From Pseudomonas peradeniyensis (GTDB lineage: Bacteria > Pseudomonadota > Gammaproteobacteria > Pseudomonadales > Pseudomonadaceae), in NCBI RefSeq assembly GCF_014268935.2, contig NZ_JABWRJ020000001.1, forward strand, positions 62,001-126,000: a stretch of 64,000 nt of DNA. The letters run 5' to 3'. The translations under genes and the position numbers were made by a program. The notes beneath the pieces were generated by a model. The model saw only the letters and a program-made list of their open reading frames with translations. It was not told the DNA's origin and did not search any database. This document shows, piece by piece, positions 39,230-48,288 of this stretch; positions within the stretch are counted from its first letter, which is position 1; the number at the start of each line of letters is the position of its first letter.

Positions 39230-39458
39230 GAAAACCACCTGACAAATAGTGAATGCAAGGCCGCGGGTGGGCATTCATGCCCGGCGGCGCTGGGTGAAAG
39301 CCGCGCATTATACCCATCGTGCCGGGCTTGCGGTGATGGCGCGGCGCCAGCCGACGACGGGGCGACAGTGGCATGCCGGGAAAAATCTGCTAACAATGCA
39401 CACGGCACGCGCTGCAGTGGCTACGCCATAATGCGCGGCGATATCAGAGGAGTTATTC

Positions 39459-40199
39459 ATGACCAGCACCGCAAACGCCGCAGAAGGCGACAAGATTCTC
39501 ATCGTCGACGACGACCCGGGCCTGAGCAGCCTGCTGGACCGTTTCTTCACCAGCAAGGGCTTCCGTGTCCGCACCGTGCCCAACGTCGAACAGATGGACC
39601 GCCTGCTGGCCCGTGAAGTGTTCAACCTGGTGGTCCTCGACCTGATGCTGCCGGGCGAGGACGGTCTGTCCGCGTGCAAGCGCCTGCGCGCGTCGAACAA
39701 CCAGATCCCGATCATCATGCTTACCGCCAAGGGCGACGAGCTCAGCCGCATCAAGGGCCTGGAGCTGGGCGCCGACGACTACCTGGCCAAGCCGTTCAAC
39801 CCAGACGAGCTGGTGGCCCGGGTCAAGGCCGTGCTGCGTCGCCAGTCCCCGAGCGTGCCGGGCGCGCCGGGCAGCGAGGAAGAGACTGTCACCTTCGGCG
39901 ACTACGAACTGTCGCTGGCCACCCGCGAACTCAAGCGCGGCGAGGAGACGCACATGCTCACCACCGGTGAGTTCGCCGTGCTCAAGGCCCTGGTGATGCA
40001 CGCCCGCGAGCCGCTGACCCGCGACAAGCTGATGAACCTGGCCCGTGGCCGCGAGTGGGACGCCCTGGAGCGCTCCATCGACGTGCAGATCTCACGCCTG
40101 CGCCGGATGATCGAGCCCGACCCGTCCAAGCCGCGCTACATCCAGACCGTATGGGGTGTGGGCTACGTCTTCGTGCCGGACGGAAACGCCGGCAAATGA
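39459..40199 (+). CDS. ompR: OmpR response regulator
   Basis: A 246-residue OmpR/PhoB-class regulator. The receiver has the acidic pair in VDDDPGLSSLL, phospho-acceptor D61 in VVLDLMLPGEDGL and K111 in YLAKPF. The C-terminal winged helix is seen in LTTGEFAVLKALVMHAREPL and RSIDVQISRLRRMIEPDPSK. It forms a two-component pair with EnvZ, linked to osmotic and envelope responses. It is divergent from tex, with 229 bases between. Confidence 0.95.
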   Translation: MTSTANAAEGDKILIVDDDPGLSSLLDRFFTSKGFRVRTVPNVEQMDRLLAREVFNLVVLDLMLPGEDGLSACKRLRASNNQIPIIMLTAKGDELSRIKGLELGADDYLAKPFNPDELVARVKAVLRRQSPSVPGAPGSEEETVTFGDYELSLATRELKRGEETHMLTTGEFAVLKALVMHAREPLTRDKLMNLARGREWDALERSIDVQISRLRRMIEPDPSKPRYIQTVWGVGYVFVPDGNAGK

Positions 40200-40223
40200 G
40201 CCTGTCGGCTCGTCAGGGTGCAG

Positions 40224-40252
40224 CAGGGCGACCCACGCGGGTCGCCCTGTTT
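40224..40252 (+). terminator. Hairpin between ompR and envZ (possible attenuator)
   Basis: CAGGGCGACCC (40224-40234) pairs perfectly over 11 bp with GGGTCGCCCTG (40239-40249) around the loop ACGC, followed by TTTG. It resembles a weak intrinsic terminator placed inside the ompR-envZ unit, 45 bases before envZ. It may lower envZ relative to ompR. Confidence 0.6.
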
Positions 40253-40293
40253 GCGTCTGTGGCGGCCGGCCTTTTCAGCACAGTAGTTGATCG

Positions 40294-41607
40294 ATGAAAA
40301 CGCCTCTCTGGTTCCCGCAAAGCTTCTTCGCCCGCACCCTCTGGCTGGTGCTGATCGTCGTGCTGTTCTCCAAGGCACTGACGCTCGTGTACCTGCTGAT
40401 GAACGAGGACGTGCTGGTCGACCGCCAGTACAGCCACGGCGTAGCCTTGACGTTGCGCGCCTACTGGGCCGCGGATGAAGAGAACCGTGACCAGATCGCC
40501 GAGGCGGCCGGCCTGATCCGCGTGACCGGCGCCGGCGTGCCGGAGGGCGAGCAGCACTGGCCCTACAGCGAGATCTACCAGCGCCAGATGCAGGCCGAGC
40601 TGGGCGATGACACCGAGGTGCGGCTGCGCATCCACGCGCCGCCCGCGCTGTGGGTGAACGCCCCGAGCCTGGGCCCGGGCTGGCTCAAGGTGCCGCTGTA
40701 TCCGCACCCGCTGCGCGGGCAGAAGATCTGGAACGTGCTCGGTTGGTTCCTGGCCATCGGCCTGTTGTCCACGGCATCGGCGTGGATCTTCGTGCGCCAG
40801 CTCAACCAGCCGCTCAAGCGCCTGGTGTTCGCCGCCCGCCAGCTGGGCCAGGGGCGCAGCGTGCGCCTGCCAATCAGCGACACCCCGAGCGAGATGACCG
40901 AGGTGTACCGCGCGTTCAACCAGATGGCCGAGGATGTCGAGCAGGCCGGGCGTGAGCGCGAGCTGATGCTGGCCGGGGTGTCCCATGACCTGCGCACGCC
41001 GCTGACCCGGCTGCGCCTGTCATTGTCGTTGATGGATAACGACAGCGACCTCAGCGAGGACATGGTCCGCGATATCGAGGACATGGACGCTATCCTCGAC
41101 CAGTTCCTGGCGTTCATTCGGGACGGGCGCGACGAACCGGTGGAGGAGGTCGATCTCAACGACCTGATCTACGAAGTGGTGGCGCCCTACAACCAGCACA
41201 AGGAGCAGGTGCGCCTGTGCCTGGAGCCGATCCCGCCGTTCCCGCTGCGCCGGGTGTCGCTCAAGCGCATGCTGGGCAACCTGATCGGCAACGCCCTGCA
41301 TCACGCTGGCAAGGGCGTCGAAGTGGCGGCCTATGTGTCGGGCGACCAGAGCGCGCCGTATGTGGTGCTCAGCGTGCTGGACCGTGGCGCGGGCATCGAC
41401 GAGTCGGAGTTGGAGACCATCTTCAACCCGTTCATCCGTGGCGACCGGGCACGGGGTGGCAAGGGCACCGGGCTGGGGCTGGCGATCGTCAAGCGCATCG
41501 CCGCGCAGCATGGCGGCAATGTGGAGTTGCGCAACCGCTCGGGTGGCGGGATCGAGGCGCGGGTGAGGTTGCCGCTGGGGTTGTTGCTGCCGCGTAATGC
41601 TGTCTGA
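40294..41607 (+). CDS. envZ: EnvZ sensor histidine kinase
   Basis: A 437-residue membrane kinase. Two helices (about residues 13-35 and 145-167) enclose a periplasmic domain of about 110 residues. HAMP follows (RQLNQPLKRLVFAARQLGQG), then the dimerisation/phospho-His box HDLRTPLTRLRLS with H231, and ATP-binding boxes N (LIGNALHH), G1 (VLDRGAGIDESELETIF) and G2 (GKGTGLGLAIVKRIAAQHGG). It is the partner of OmpR. The gap of 94 bases and the hairpin between them are noted separately. Confidence 0.95.
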   Translation: MKTPLWFPQSFFARTLWLVLIVVLFSKALTLVYLLMNEDVLVDRQYSHGVALTLRAYWAADEENRDQIAEAAGLIRVTGAGVPEGEQHWPYSEIYQRQMQAELGDDTEVRLRIHAPPALWVNAPSLGPGWLKVPLYPHPLRGQKIWNVLGWFLAIGLLSTASAWIFVRQLNQPLKRLVFAARQLGQGRSVRLPISDTPSEMTEVYRAFNQMAEDVEQAGRERELMLAGVSHDLRTPLTRLRLSLSLMDNDSDLSEDMVRDIEDMDAILDQFLAFIRDGRDEPVEEVDLNDLIYEVVAPYNQHKEQVRLCLEPIPPFPLRRVSLKRMLGNLIGNALHHAGKGVEVAAYVSGDQSAPYVVLSVLDRGAGIDESELETIFNPFIRGDRARGGKGTGLGLAIVKRIAAQHGGNVELRNRSGGGIEARVRLPLGLLLPRNAV

Positions 41608-41620
41608 TCGTTGTTGTTTG

Positions 41621-41705
41621 TACGGGCCTCTTCGCGGCTAAAGCCGCTCCCACAGGTTTTTGCATGTTCTCTGTGGGAGCGGCTTTAGCCGCGAAGAGGC
41701 CCGTA
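41621..41705. repeat. REP pair, GCGGCTAAAGCCGC class, between envZ and rimK
   Basis: TACGGGCCTCTTCGCGGCTA followed by AAGCCGCTCCCACAG and its inverted copy. The core GCGGCTAAAGCCGC is a third variant. It lies between convergent genes and likely stops both transcripts. Confidence 0.9.
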
Positions 41706-41714
41706 AAGGCGTCA

Positions 41715-42620
41715 TCAGCCCTTGCCCTTGGTCCGCGTCTGGTTCGGCCCGCTGTTCTTCTCCAGGTGCTCGATGATCATCCCGGCCACGTCCTTGCCGG
41801 TGGTCACCTCGATACCCTCAAGCCCCGGCGATGAATTCACCTCCATCACCAGCGGCCCGTGATTGGAACGCAGGATATCCACCCCCGCCACGCTCAGGCC
41901 CATGACCTTTGCCGCGCGAATCGCGGTCATGCGCTCCTCGGGGGTGATCTTGATCAGGCTGGCCACGCCACCGCGGTGCAGGTTGGAACGAAACTCGCCC
42001 GGCTTGGCCTGGCGCTTCATCGAGGCGATCACCTTGTCGCCCACCACGAAGCAGCGAATGTCGGCGCCCCCGGCCTCCTTGATGTATTCCTGGACCATGA
42101 TGTTCTGCTTCAGCCCCATGAAAGCCTCGATCACCGATTCGGCGGCCTTGGTGGTCTCGCACAGCACCACGCCGATGCCCTGGGTGCCTTCGAGCACCTT
42201 GATCACCAGCGGCGCGCCGTTGACCATCTGGATCAGGTCGGGGATATCGTCCGGCGAGTGGGCGAAACCGGTGATCGGCAGGCCGATACCGCGCCGAGAC
42301 AGCAGCTGCAGCGAGCGCAGCTTGTCCCGTGAGCGGGCAATGGCCACCGATTCGTTGAGCGGGTACACGCCCATCATCTCGAACTGGCGCAGCACCGCGC
42401 AGCCATAGAAGGTGACCGATGCGCCGATGCGCGGGATCACCGCATCGAACCCCTCCAGCGGCTTGCCGCGGTAATGGATCTGCGGCTTGTGGCTGGCGAT
42501 GTTCATATAGGCCCGGAGCGTGTCGATCACCACCACTTCGTGGCCCCGCTGGGTACCGGCCTCGACCAGGCGGCGGGTGGAATACAGACGCGGATTGCGC
42601 GACAGCACAGCGATCTTCAT
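41715..42620 (-). CDS. rimK: RimK L-glutamate ligase acting on ribosomal protein S6
   Basis: A 301-residue ATP-grasp ligase. Features are [20 protein letters not shown] at the start, the ATP-grasp region [20 protein letters not shown] and the metal-binding end [18 protein letters not shown]. RimK adds glutamates to the C-terminus of ribosomal protein S6 and in Pseudomonas affects proteome and motility. Its start overlaps the rimB stop by 4 bases. Confidence 0.95.
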   Translation of the reverse strand: MKIAVLSRNPRLYSTRRLVEAGTQRGHEVVVIDTLRAYMNIASHKPQIHYRGKPLEGFDAVIPRIGASVTFYGCAVLRQFEMMGVYPLNESVAIARSRDKLRSLQLLSRRGIGLPITGFAHSPDDIPDLIQMVNGAPLVIKVLEGTQGIGVVLCETTKAAESVIEAFMGLKQNIMVQEYIKEAGGADIRCFVVGDKVIASMKRQAKPGEFRSNLHRGGVASLIKITPEERMTAIRAAKVMGLSVAGVDILRSNHGPLVMEVNSSPGLEGIEVTTGKDVAGMIIEHLEKNSGPNQTRTKGKG

Positions 42621-43099
42621 GCAGCACCTGTGACAGGGGAAAGGGTGGCCGGGAAGGCCGGTTTGTCCTGGACGTACTTAAGGCCTGGGTTGACCACCAG
42701 CTGGCCATGGATGAGCGCCTTCGAGCCGAGCAGCAGCCGATAGCGCATGCTCTTGCGGCAGGCCAGGGTGAACTCGACCTCCCAGACCCGGTCGCCGAGC
42801 GCCAGGGCCGTACGGATCACGTAGCGGATCTGGGCCTGGCCGTTGGAGCTCTTGATGGTCTTCATGGTCACCAGTGGCGCCTCGCAACGCCGGTGGCGCA
42901 ACTGCACCACCGAGCCCAGGTGCGCGGTGAAGCGCACCCATGGCTGGCCATCGCGCTCGAACGGTTCGACCTCGGTGGCGTGCAGGCTGGAGGTGCTGGC
43001 GCCGGTGTCGATCTTGGCGCGCAGGCCGGCGACACCCAGCTCGGGCAGGGCGACCCACTCGCGCAGGCCGATCACAGTCAGGTGGTCAAATGTCTTCAC
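42617..43099 (-). CDS. rimB: RimB retropepsin-like aspartic protease
   Basis: A 160-residue protein of the family often called ATP-dependent zinc protease or RimB. The protease-like motif DTGAS is present in [20 protein letters not shown], followed by [20 protein letters not shown] and [20 protein letters not shown]. It is co-translated with rimK and in Pseudomonas works in the RimK pathway, cutting glutamated S6. I use GTG at 43099 because the family starts at [12 protein letters not shown]; a frame start at 43156 adds an unlikely segment. No rimA is seen here. Confidence 0.88.
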   Translation of the reverse strand: MKTFDHLTVIGLREWVALPELGVAGLRAKIDTGASTSSLHATEVEPFERDGQPWVRFTAHLGSVVQLRHRRCEAPLVTMKTIKSSNGQAQIRYVIRTALALGDRVWEVEFTLACRKSMRYRLLLGSKALIHGQLVVNPGLKYVQDKPAFPATLSPVTGAA

Positions 43100-43208
43100 G
43101 AAGCGTGCCCTGGGGATATGGAGGTGAACTGTAATGACGGCACGGACTTTTTGCATCCGTCAGTCACGGTAGTACAGTTCCGTGAAAGACAGAATTCGAG
43201 GAAAGACC

Positions 43209-43610
43209 ATGGCACAAAAGCCTGAAGACGACGACAAGGTACGCCTGGACAAATGGCTGTGGGCGGCGCGTTTCTACAAGACCCGCGCCCTGGCCAAGGC
43301 GGCGATCGAAAGCGGCAAGGTGCACTGCCGGGGCGAGCGCTGCAAGCCAGGCAAGGAGCCGCGGGTGGGCGACGAGTTCGTGCTGCGCACCGGTTTCGAC
43401 GAGCGCACCGTGGTGGTCAGGGCATTGTCGGTGGTGCGCCGCGGCGCGCCCGAGGCGCAGGCGCTGTATGAGGAAACGGCCGAAAGCGTGAAGCGCCGCG
43501 AACAGGCGGCCGAGCTGCGCAAGGCGGGCGCGCTGGGCATGACCAGCGACGGGCGGCCGAACAAGAAGCAGCGGCGCCAGATCCATCAGTTGCAGGGCAG
43601 TTTCGAATGA
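43209..43610 (+). CDS. hslR: Hsp15 ribosome-associated S4-domain heat shock protein
   Basis: A 133-residue basic protein with an S4 RNA-binding domain (VRLDKWLWAARFYKTRALAK, AAIESGKVHCRGERCKPGKE). Hsp15 binds stalled 50S subunits with nascent chains and helps recycle them after heat shock. The ATG at 43209 was chosen because the family starts just before this S4 domain; a start at 43182 adds nine residues. It runs divergent from rimB with 109 bases between. Confidence 0.93.
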   Translation: MAQKPEDDDKVRLDKWLWAARFYKTRALAKAAIESGKVHCRGERCKPGKEPRVGDEFVLRTGFDERTVVVRALSVVRRGAPEAQALYEETAESVKRREQAAELRKAGALGMTSDGRPNKKQRRQIHQLQGSFE

Positions 43611-43683
43611 TCGGGGCTGTCGTTTAGCGCGTTGCAACCAACCCTTGCAACATTCGGTAACTCCTCGGCAGATGAGCAAGAAA

Positions 43684-43701
43684 ATGGGATTCACTACCAT
43701 T
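43684..43701 (+). promoter_or_regulatory. Candidate Fur box upstream of the iron-binding protein gene
   Basis: ATGGGATTCACTACCATT matches the Fur consensus core ATGATAATCATTATCATT at 13 of 18 positions and keeps the outer dyad (AAATGG / CCATTT). It lies 33 bases before the start codon of a ferric iron uptake gene, where an iron-responsive operator is expected. Confidence 0.6.
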
Positions 43702-43733
43702 TACACCTCTCAATCCAGCGAGGAGTACCCCCG

Positions 43734-44735
43734 ATGTTGCCCCGCAAGCCCCTACTGGCCGCCTTGGCCCTCACTCTGTTCGGCGGCACCGCCCAGGCGG
43801 CGGATGAAGTGGTGGTGTACTCCTCGCGCATCGACGAGCTGATCAAGCCGGTGTTCGACGCCTATACCGCCAAGACCGGCGTCAAGATCAAGTTCATCAC
43901 CGACAAGGAAGCCCCGTTGATGCAGCGCATCAAGGCCGAGGGCGAGAACGGCGTGGCTGACCTGCTGCTCACCGTCGATGCCGGCAACCTCTGGCAGGCC
44001 GAGCAGATGGGCATCCTGCAGCCGATCAAGTCGGCGGTCATCGACCAGAACATCCCGTCGCAGTACCGCGCCTCGTCCCATGACTGGACCGGCCTGAGCC
44101 TGCGCGCGCGGACCATCGCCTACTCCACCGACCGGGTCAAGCCGGGGGAGCTCAGCACTTACGAGGCCCTGGCCGACAAGAACTGGGAGGGCCGCCTGTG
44201 CCTGCGCACGGCGAAGAAGGTCTACAACCAGTCGCTGACCGCCACGCTGATCGAGAACCACGGCGAGGCCGCGACCGAGAAGCTGATCAAGGGCTGGGTC
44301 AACAACCTGTCCACCGATGTGTTCTCCGACGACACCGCAGTAATCCAGGCCATCGCCGCCGGCCAGTGCGACGTGGGCATCGTCAACACCTACTACTACG
44401 GGCGCCTGCACAAGGAGAAGCCTGACCTGCCGGTGAAGCTGTTCTGGCCCAACCAGGCTGATCGCGGCGTGCACGTCAACCTGTCGGGCATCGGCCTGAC
44501 CAAGCATGCACCGCATCCGGAAGCGGCGAAGAAACTGGTGGAGTGGATGACCGGCGAGGAGGCGCAGAAGCTGTTCGCCGACATCAACCAGGAGTTCCCG
44601 GCCAACCCGAAGGTCAAGCCTTCGGCGGAAGTCGCGGCCTGGGGCAGCTTCAAGGCCGACAGCATTCCGGTGGAAGTCGCCGGCAAGCGCCAGGCCGAAG
44701 CCATTCGCTTGATGGACCGGGCTGGCTGGAACTGA
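43734..44735 (+). CDS. Ferric iron-binding periplasmic protein (FbpA/FutA type)
   Basis: A 333-residue solute-binding protein of the Fe(III) transferrin-like class. The signal peptide is [22 protein letters not shown]. Features are [20 protein letters not shown] and the paired tyrosines in [14 protein letters not shown], which bind iron in this family. The ATG at 43734 follows GAGGAG. It supplies the permease encoded downstream; no matching ATPase gene lies beside them. Confidence 0.92.
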   Translation: MLPRKPLLAALALTLFGGTAQAADEVVVYSSRIDELIKPVFDAYTAKTGVKIKFITDKEAPLMQRIKAEGENGVADLLLTVDAGNLWQAEQMGILQPIKSAVIDQNIPSQYRASSHDWTGLSLRARTIAYSTDRVKPGELSTYEALADKNWEGRLCLRTAKKVYNQSLTATLIENHGEAATEKLIKGWVNNLSTDVFSDDTAVIQAIAAGQCDVGIVNTYYYGRLHKEKPDLPVKLFWPNQADRGVHVNLSGIGLTKHAPHPEAAKKLVEWMTGEEAQKLFADINQEFPANPKVKPSAEVAAWGSFKADSIPVEVAGKRQAEAIRLMDRAGWN

Positions 44736-44761
44736 GCCTGTCGCCTTATCCTTGAGAACCA

Positions 44762-44822
44762 ATCGCGGGGCAAGCCCTCTCCCACGAACCATGCGGACGT
44801 GGGAGCGGGCTTGCCCCGCGAT
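44762..44822. repeat. REP pair between the iron-binding protein and permease genes
   Basis: ATCGCGGGGCAAGCCCTCTC and its inverted copy ending GCTTGCCCCGCGAT. One arm has a CT for CG change. It sits within an apparent operon, 30 bases before the permease start, and could reduce downstream expression. Confidence 0.88.
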
Positions 44823-44851
44823 GCTATCGCCCAGCCATCGAGATCTTCGAT

Positions 44852-46474
44852 TTGCCCCACACCCCCCAACGCCGCTGGTACCTACCGGTCTCCCTGATCG
44901 CCGCCCTGGTCCTGCTTCCACTGAGCGTCCTGCTGCTGTCCTGGCAATCGGTCGACATGCAGATCTGGTCTCACCTGCTCGACACCCAGATGGGCCGCCT
45001 GCTGGGTAACACCCTCACGCTGGTGGTCGGCGTTGGCGCCGGTGTGACCGTGCTGGGGGTGAGCCTGGCCTGGCTCACCAGCCTCTGCGAGTTCCCCGGC
45101 CGGCGCTGGCTGGACTGGGCGCTGATGCTACCGTTCGCGATTCCGGCCTATGTCCTGGCGTTCGTCTTCGTCGGCCTGCTCGACTTCGCAGGCCCGGTGC
45201 AGACGGCCCTGCGCGAGGTGTTCGGGCCCATGCGCCTGCCACGGGTACGTTCCACCGGCGGGGTGATCACAGTATTGGTGCTGGTGTTCTATCCCTACGT
45301 CTACCTGCTGGCGCGTACCGCGTTCCTGGCCCAGGGCAAGGGCCTGATGGAGGCGGCGCGGGTGCTCGGGCTGTCGCCGCTGCAGGCGTTCTGGCGGGTG
45401 GCCTTGCCCATGGCGCGCCCGGCCATCGGCGCCGGCATCGCCCTGGCGCTGATGGAGACCCTGGCCGATTTCGGCGCGGTGGCGGTGTTCAACTTCGACA
45501 CCTTCACCACGGCCATCTACAAGACCTGGTACGGCTTCTTCAGTCTGTCCAGCGCGGCGCAGCTGGCCAGCCTGCTGCTGCTGGCGGTGATGCTGGTGCT
45601 GTATGGCGAGCGCCGTGCCCGGGGCGCCAGCCGCAGTGGCAACGAGCGACCACGGGGTCAGGCGCTGTATCACTTGCGGGGTATCAAGGCCTTGGCCGCC
45701 AGCGGCTGGTGCCTGGTGGTGTTTGCCTGCGCCTTCGTCATCCCGATGCTGCAGCTGCTGGCGTGGTTCTGGCAGCGCGGCCGGCACGACCTGGACGAGC
45801 GCTACCTCGGCCTGGTCATGCACACCCTGTACCTCGGCGCCATGGCGGCGCTGATCACGGTCAGCGTGGCCATGCTGATGGCCTTCGCCCGGCGCCAGGC
45901 GCCGACCACGGCCATCCGCGCGGGGGTCGGCCTGGCCAACCTCGGCTATGCCTTGCCGGGCTCGGTGTTGGCGGTGTCGATCATGCTGGCGTTCAGCTAC
46001 CTGGACAACCAGCTGGTGATACCGCTGTCGCAGTGGTTGGGCGGGGCGGGCAAGCCATTGTTGCTGGGCAGCCTGTCGGCCCTGCTGCTGGCCTACCTGG
46101 TGCGGTTCATCGCCGTGGCCTATGGCCCGCTGGAAAGCAGCCTGGAGCGGATCCGCCCGTCGTTGCCGGAGGCTTCACGCAGCCTCGGGGTCGCCGGGCC
46201 GGGATTGTTTTTCAAGGTGTATCTGCCGCTGCTGGTGCCCGGTGCGCTCAGCGCCGCCCTGTTGGTGTTCGTCGACGTGTTGAAGGAGATGCCGGCGACA
46301 CTGCTGATGCGCCCATTCGGCTGGGACACCCTGGCCGTGCGGGTGTTCGAGATGACCAGCGAGGGCGAATGGGCACGGGCCTCGCTGCCGGCCCTGACCC
46401 TGGTGCTGGTCGGCCTGCTGCCGGTGATCGGCCTGATCCGTCGCTCGGCCCATCGTCCGGGCCACCCGCGCTGA
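44852..46474 (+). CDS. Ferric iron ABC transporter permease (FbpB type)
   Basis: A 540-residue permease with two fused halves and about 12 helices. EAA-type loops are seen in [20 protein letters not shown] and in the second half [20 protein letters not shown]. FbpB-type proteins carry Fe(III) from the binding protein. The start appears to be TTG at 44852 with a poor ribosome site; I see no better ATG. The REP pair just upstream is noted separately. Confidence 0.88.
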   Translation: MPHTPQRRWYLPVSLIAALVLLPLSVLLLSWQSVDMQIWSHLLDTQMGRLLGNTLTLVVGVGAGVTVLGVSLAWLTSLCEFPGRRWLDWALMLPFAIPAYVLAFVFVGLLDFAGPVQTALREVFGPMRLPRVRSTGGVITVLVLVFYPYVYLLARTAFLAQGKGLMEAARVLGLSPLQAFWRVALPMARPAIGAGIALALMETLADFGAVAVFNFDTFTTAIYKTWYGFFSLSSAAQLASLLLLAVMLVLYGERRARGASRSGNERPRGQALYHLRGIKALAASGWCLVVFACAFVIPMLQLLAWFWQRGRHDLDERYLGLVMHTLYLGAMAALITVSVAMLMAFARRQAPTTAIRAGVGLANLGYALPGSVLAVSIMLAFSYLDNQLVIPLSQWLGGAGKPLLLGSLSALLLAYLVRFIAVAYGPLESSLERIRPSLPEASRSLGVAGPGLFFKVYLPLLVPGALSAALLVFVDVLKEMPATLLMRPFGWDTLAVRVFEMTSEGEWARASLPALTLVLVGLLPVIGLIRRSAHRPGHPR

Positions 46475-46598
46475 GGGTGCCACGCAGCTTCCTTGCGGCT
46501 ACAATGCGCGGCATTCGCAGCGACGGGTCCTACAAAAACAGGTGATGATTGAACATCGCCGACCGCCGCCGCCTCGCCACGCCCGGAAGGAGAAACCC

Positions 46599-47681
46599 AT
46601 GGGACAGCGTACGCCTCTGTATGACCTGCACCTGGCGCTCGGCGCCAAGACGGTCGATTTCGGCGGATGGGACATGCCCCTGCATTACGGCTCGCAAGTC
46701 GAGGAGCACCACCAGGTGCGCAGTGACTGCGGGGTCTTCGATGTCTCCCACATGACCGTCATCGATATCGACGGTTGCGCCGCCACGCCCTGGCTGCAAC
46801 ACCTGCTGGCCAATGACGTGACGCGTCTGGAAAACCCCGGCAAGGCCCTCTACAGCCCCCTGCTCAACGCCGATGGCGGAGTGATCGACGACCTGATCGC
46901 CTACCGCACCGAGGACGGCTACCGCCTGGTGGCCAACGCCGCCACCCGCGACAAGGTACTGGCCTGGCTGCAGGCGCGCAGCGAAGGTTTCAAGGTCAGC
47001 TTCAAGGTACGCCCCGAACTGGCCATCCTCGCCATCCAGGGCCCTCACGCCCGGGAAAAGGTCGCTGCCCTGCTCAGCGCCTCGCGTGCCGCGCTGATCC
47101 GCGAACTGCGCCCCTTCGAAGGCCTCGCCGACGGTGACTGGTTCATCGCCCGCACCGGTTACACCGGCGAGGACGGCCTGGAGATCATCCTTCCCGGCGA
47201 GCAGGCCCCGGCATTCTTCAACGACCTGGTCGGCGCCGGCATCGCCCCGAGCGGCCTGGGCGCGCGCGACACCCTGCGCCTGGAGGCCGGCATGAACCTT
47301 TACGGCCAGGACATCGACGAAGCCCACACCCCGCTGACCTCCAACCTGGGCTGGAGCGTCGCCTGGGAGCCGGCGGGCCGCGAGTTCATCGGCCGTGCCG
47401 GCCTTCTGGCGGAAATCGAGCAGGGCGTGAAGGAAAAACTGGTCGGCCTGGTGCTCGAGGAGCGTGGTGTTCTGCGTGCCCACCAGGTGGTCCGTGTATC
47501 CGGGATTGGCGAAGGAGAGATCACCAGTGGTAGTTTCTCGCCTACGCTGAGCAAATCCATTGCCCTGGCCCGCGTGCCCATGGCCACCGGCGACCGCGCC
47601 GAAGTGGAGATCCGCGGCAAGTGGTACCCGGTGCGGGTGGTCAAGCCGACCTTCGTGCGCCATGGCAAGATCCTGATCTGA
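46599..47681 (+). CDS. gcvT: Glycine cleavage T protein (aminomethyltransferase)
   Basis: A 360-residue protein. Matches include [34 protein letters not shown], the folate-binding region [20 protein letters not shown] and [20 protein letters not shown]. It takes the aminomethyl group from lipoyl-GcvH, gives methylene-THF and frees ammonia. The ATG at 46599 follows GGAAGGAG. gcvH follows after 49 bases. Confidence 0.97.
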   Translation: MGQRTPLYDLHLALGAKTVDFGGWDMPLHYGSQVEEHHQVRSDCGVFDVSHMTVIDIDGCAATPWLQHLLANDVTRLENPGKALYSPLLNADGGVIDDLIAYRTEDGYRLVANAATRDKVLAWLQARSEGFKVSFKVRPELAILAIQGPHAREKVAALLSASRAALIRELRPFEGLADGDWFIARTGYTGEDGLEIILPGEQAPAFFNDLVGAGIAPSGLGARDTLRLEAGMNLYGQDIDEAHTPLTSNLGWSVAWEPAGREFIGRAGLLAEIEQGVKEKLVGLVLEERGVLRAHQVVRVSGIGEGEITSGSFSPTLSKSIALARVPMATGDRAEVEIRGKWYPVRVVKPTFVRHGKILI

Positions 47682-47730
47682 TTATCCAAATGGCGGGCCG
47701 ACCGCTGACCCTAACGAGGAATACAAGACA

Positions 47731-48114
47731 ATGAGCCAAATCCCCGCCGACCTGCGTTATGCCGAAAGCCATGAATGGGCCCGCCTGGAAGCCGATGGCA
47801 CCGTGACCGTGGGCATCAGCGACCACGCCCAGGCCGCCCTGGGTGACGTGGTGTTCGTCGAGCTGGCCGAAGTCGGCAAGGTGTTCGCCGCCGGCGACGC
47901 CGCTGGCGTGGTCGAGTCGGTCAAGGCCGCCTCGGACATCTACGCGCCAGTGGGCGGCGAGGTGATCGCGGTCAACGAAGAACTGGCCGACAGCCCGGAA
48001 CTGCTCAACGAATCGCCGTACGATTCGTGGATCTTCAAGCTCAAGCCGAGCGACAAGTCCGAGCTGGACAAGCTGCTGGATGCCGCTGGTTACGCAGCCC
48101 TGATCGGCGAGTGA
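47731..48114 (+). CDS. gcvH: Glycine cleavage H protein
   Basis: A 127-residue lipoyl carrier. The lipoylated lysine is in [20 protein letters not shown]; the start [20 protein letters not shown] is typical. It shuttles the aminomethyl group between GcvP, GcvT and the lipoamide dehydrogenase. The ribosome site ACGAGGAAT precedes the start. Confidence 0.98.
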   Translation: MSQIPADLRYAESHEWARLEADGTVTVGISDHAQAALGDVVFVELAEVGKVFAAGDAAGVVESVKAASDIYAPVGGEVIAVNEELADSPELLNESPYDSWIFKLKPSDKSELDKLLDAAGYAALIGE

Positions 48115-48121
48115 CAGGACC

Positions 48122-48195
48122 GGCCTCATCGCGGGGCAAGCCCGCTCCCACGCATGGTACACATCGTAGGAGCGGGCTTGCCCCGCGATGAGGCC
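48122..48195. repeat. REP pair between gcvH and gcvP
   Basis: GGCCTCATCGCGGGGCAAGC followed by CCGCTCCCACG and its inverted copy with arms GGCCTCATCG / CGATGAGGCC. It lies 8 bases after the gcvH stop and may separate gcvTH message from gcvP. Confidence 0.9.
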
Positions 48196-48240
48196 TGTAC
48201 GGCCAATGCAATAATCCCCGCACATTCGGCAATCCTTCCT

Positions 48241-48254
48241 AGACTTGTAAGTCT
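48241..48254. promoter_or_regulatory. Small dyad upstream of gcvP
   Basis: AGACTTGTAAGTCT (arms AGACTT / AAGTCT around GT) lies 35 bases before the gcvP start. It could be part of a promoter or operator; no known site is recognised. Confidence 0.3.
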
Positions 48255-48288
48255 CCCATGAGAACTGGTCCAGGAAGAGATCGTCGCC

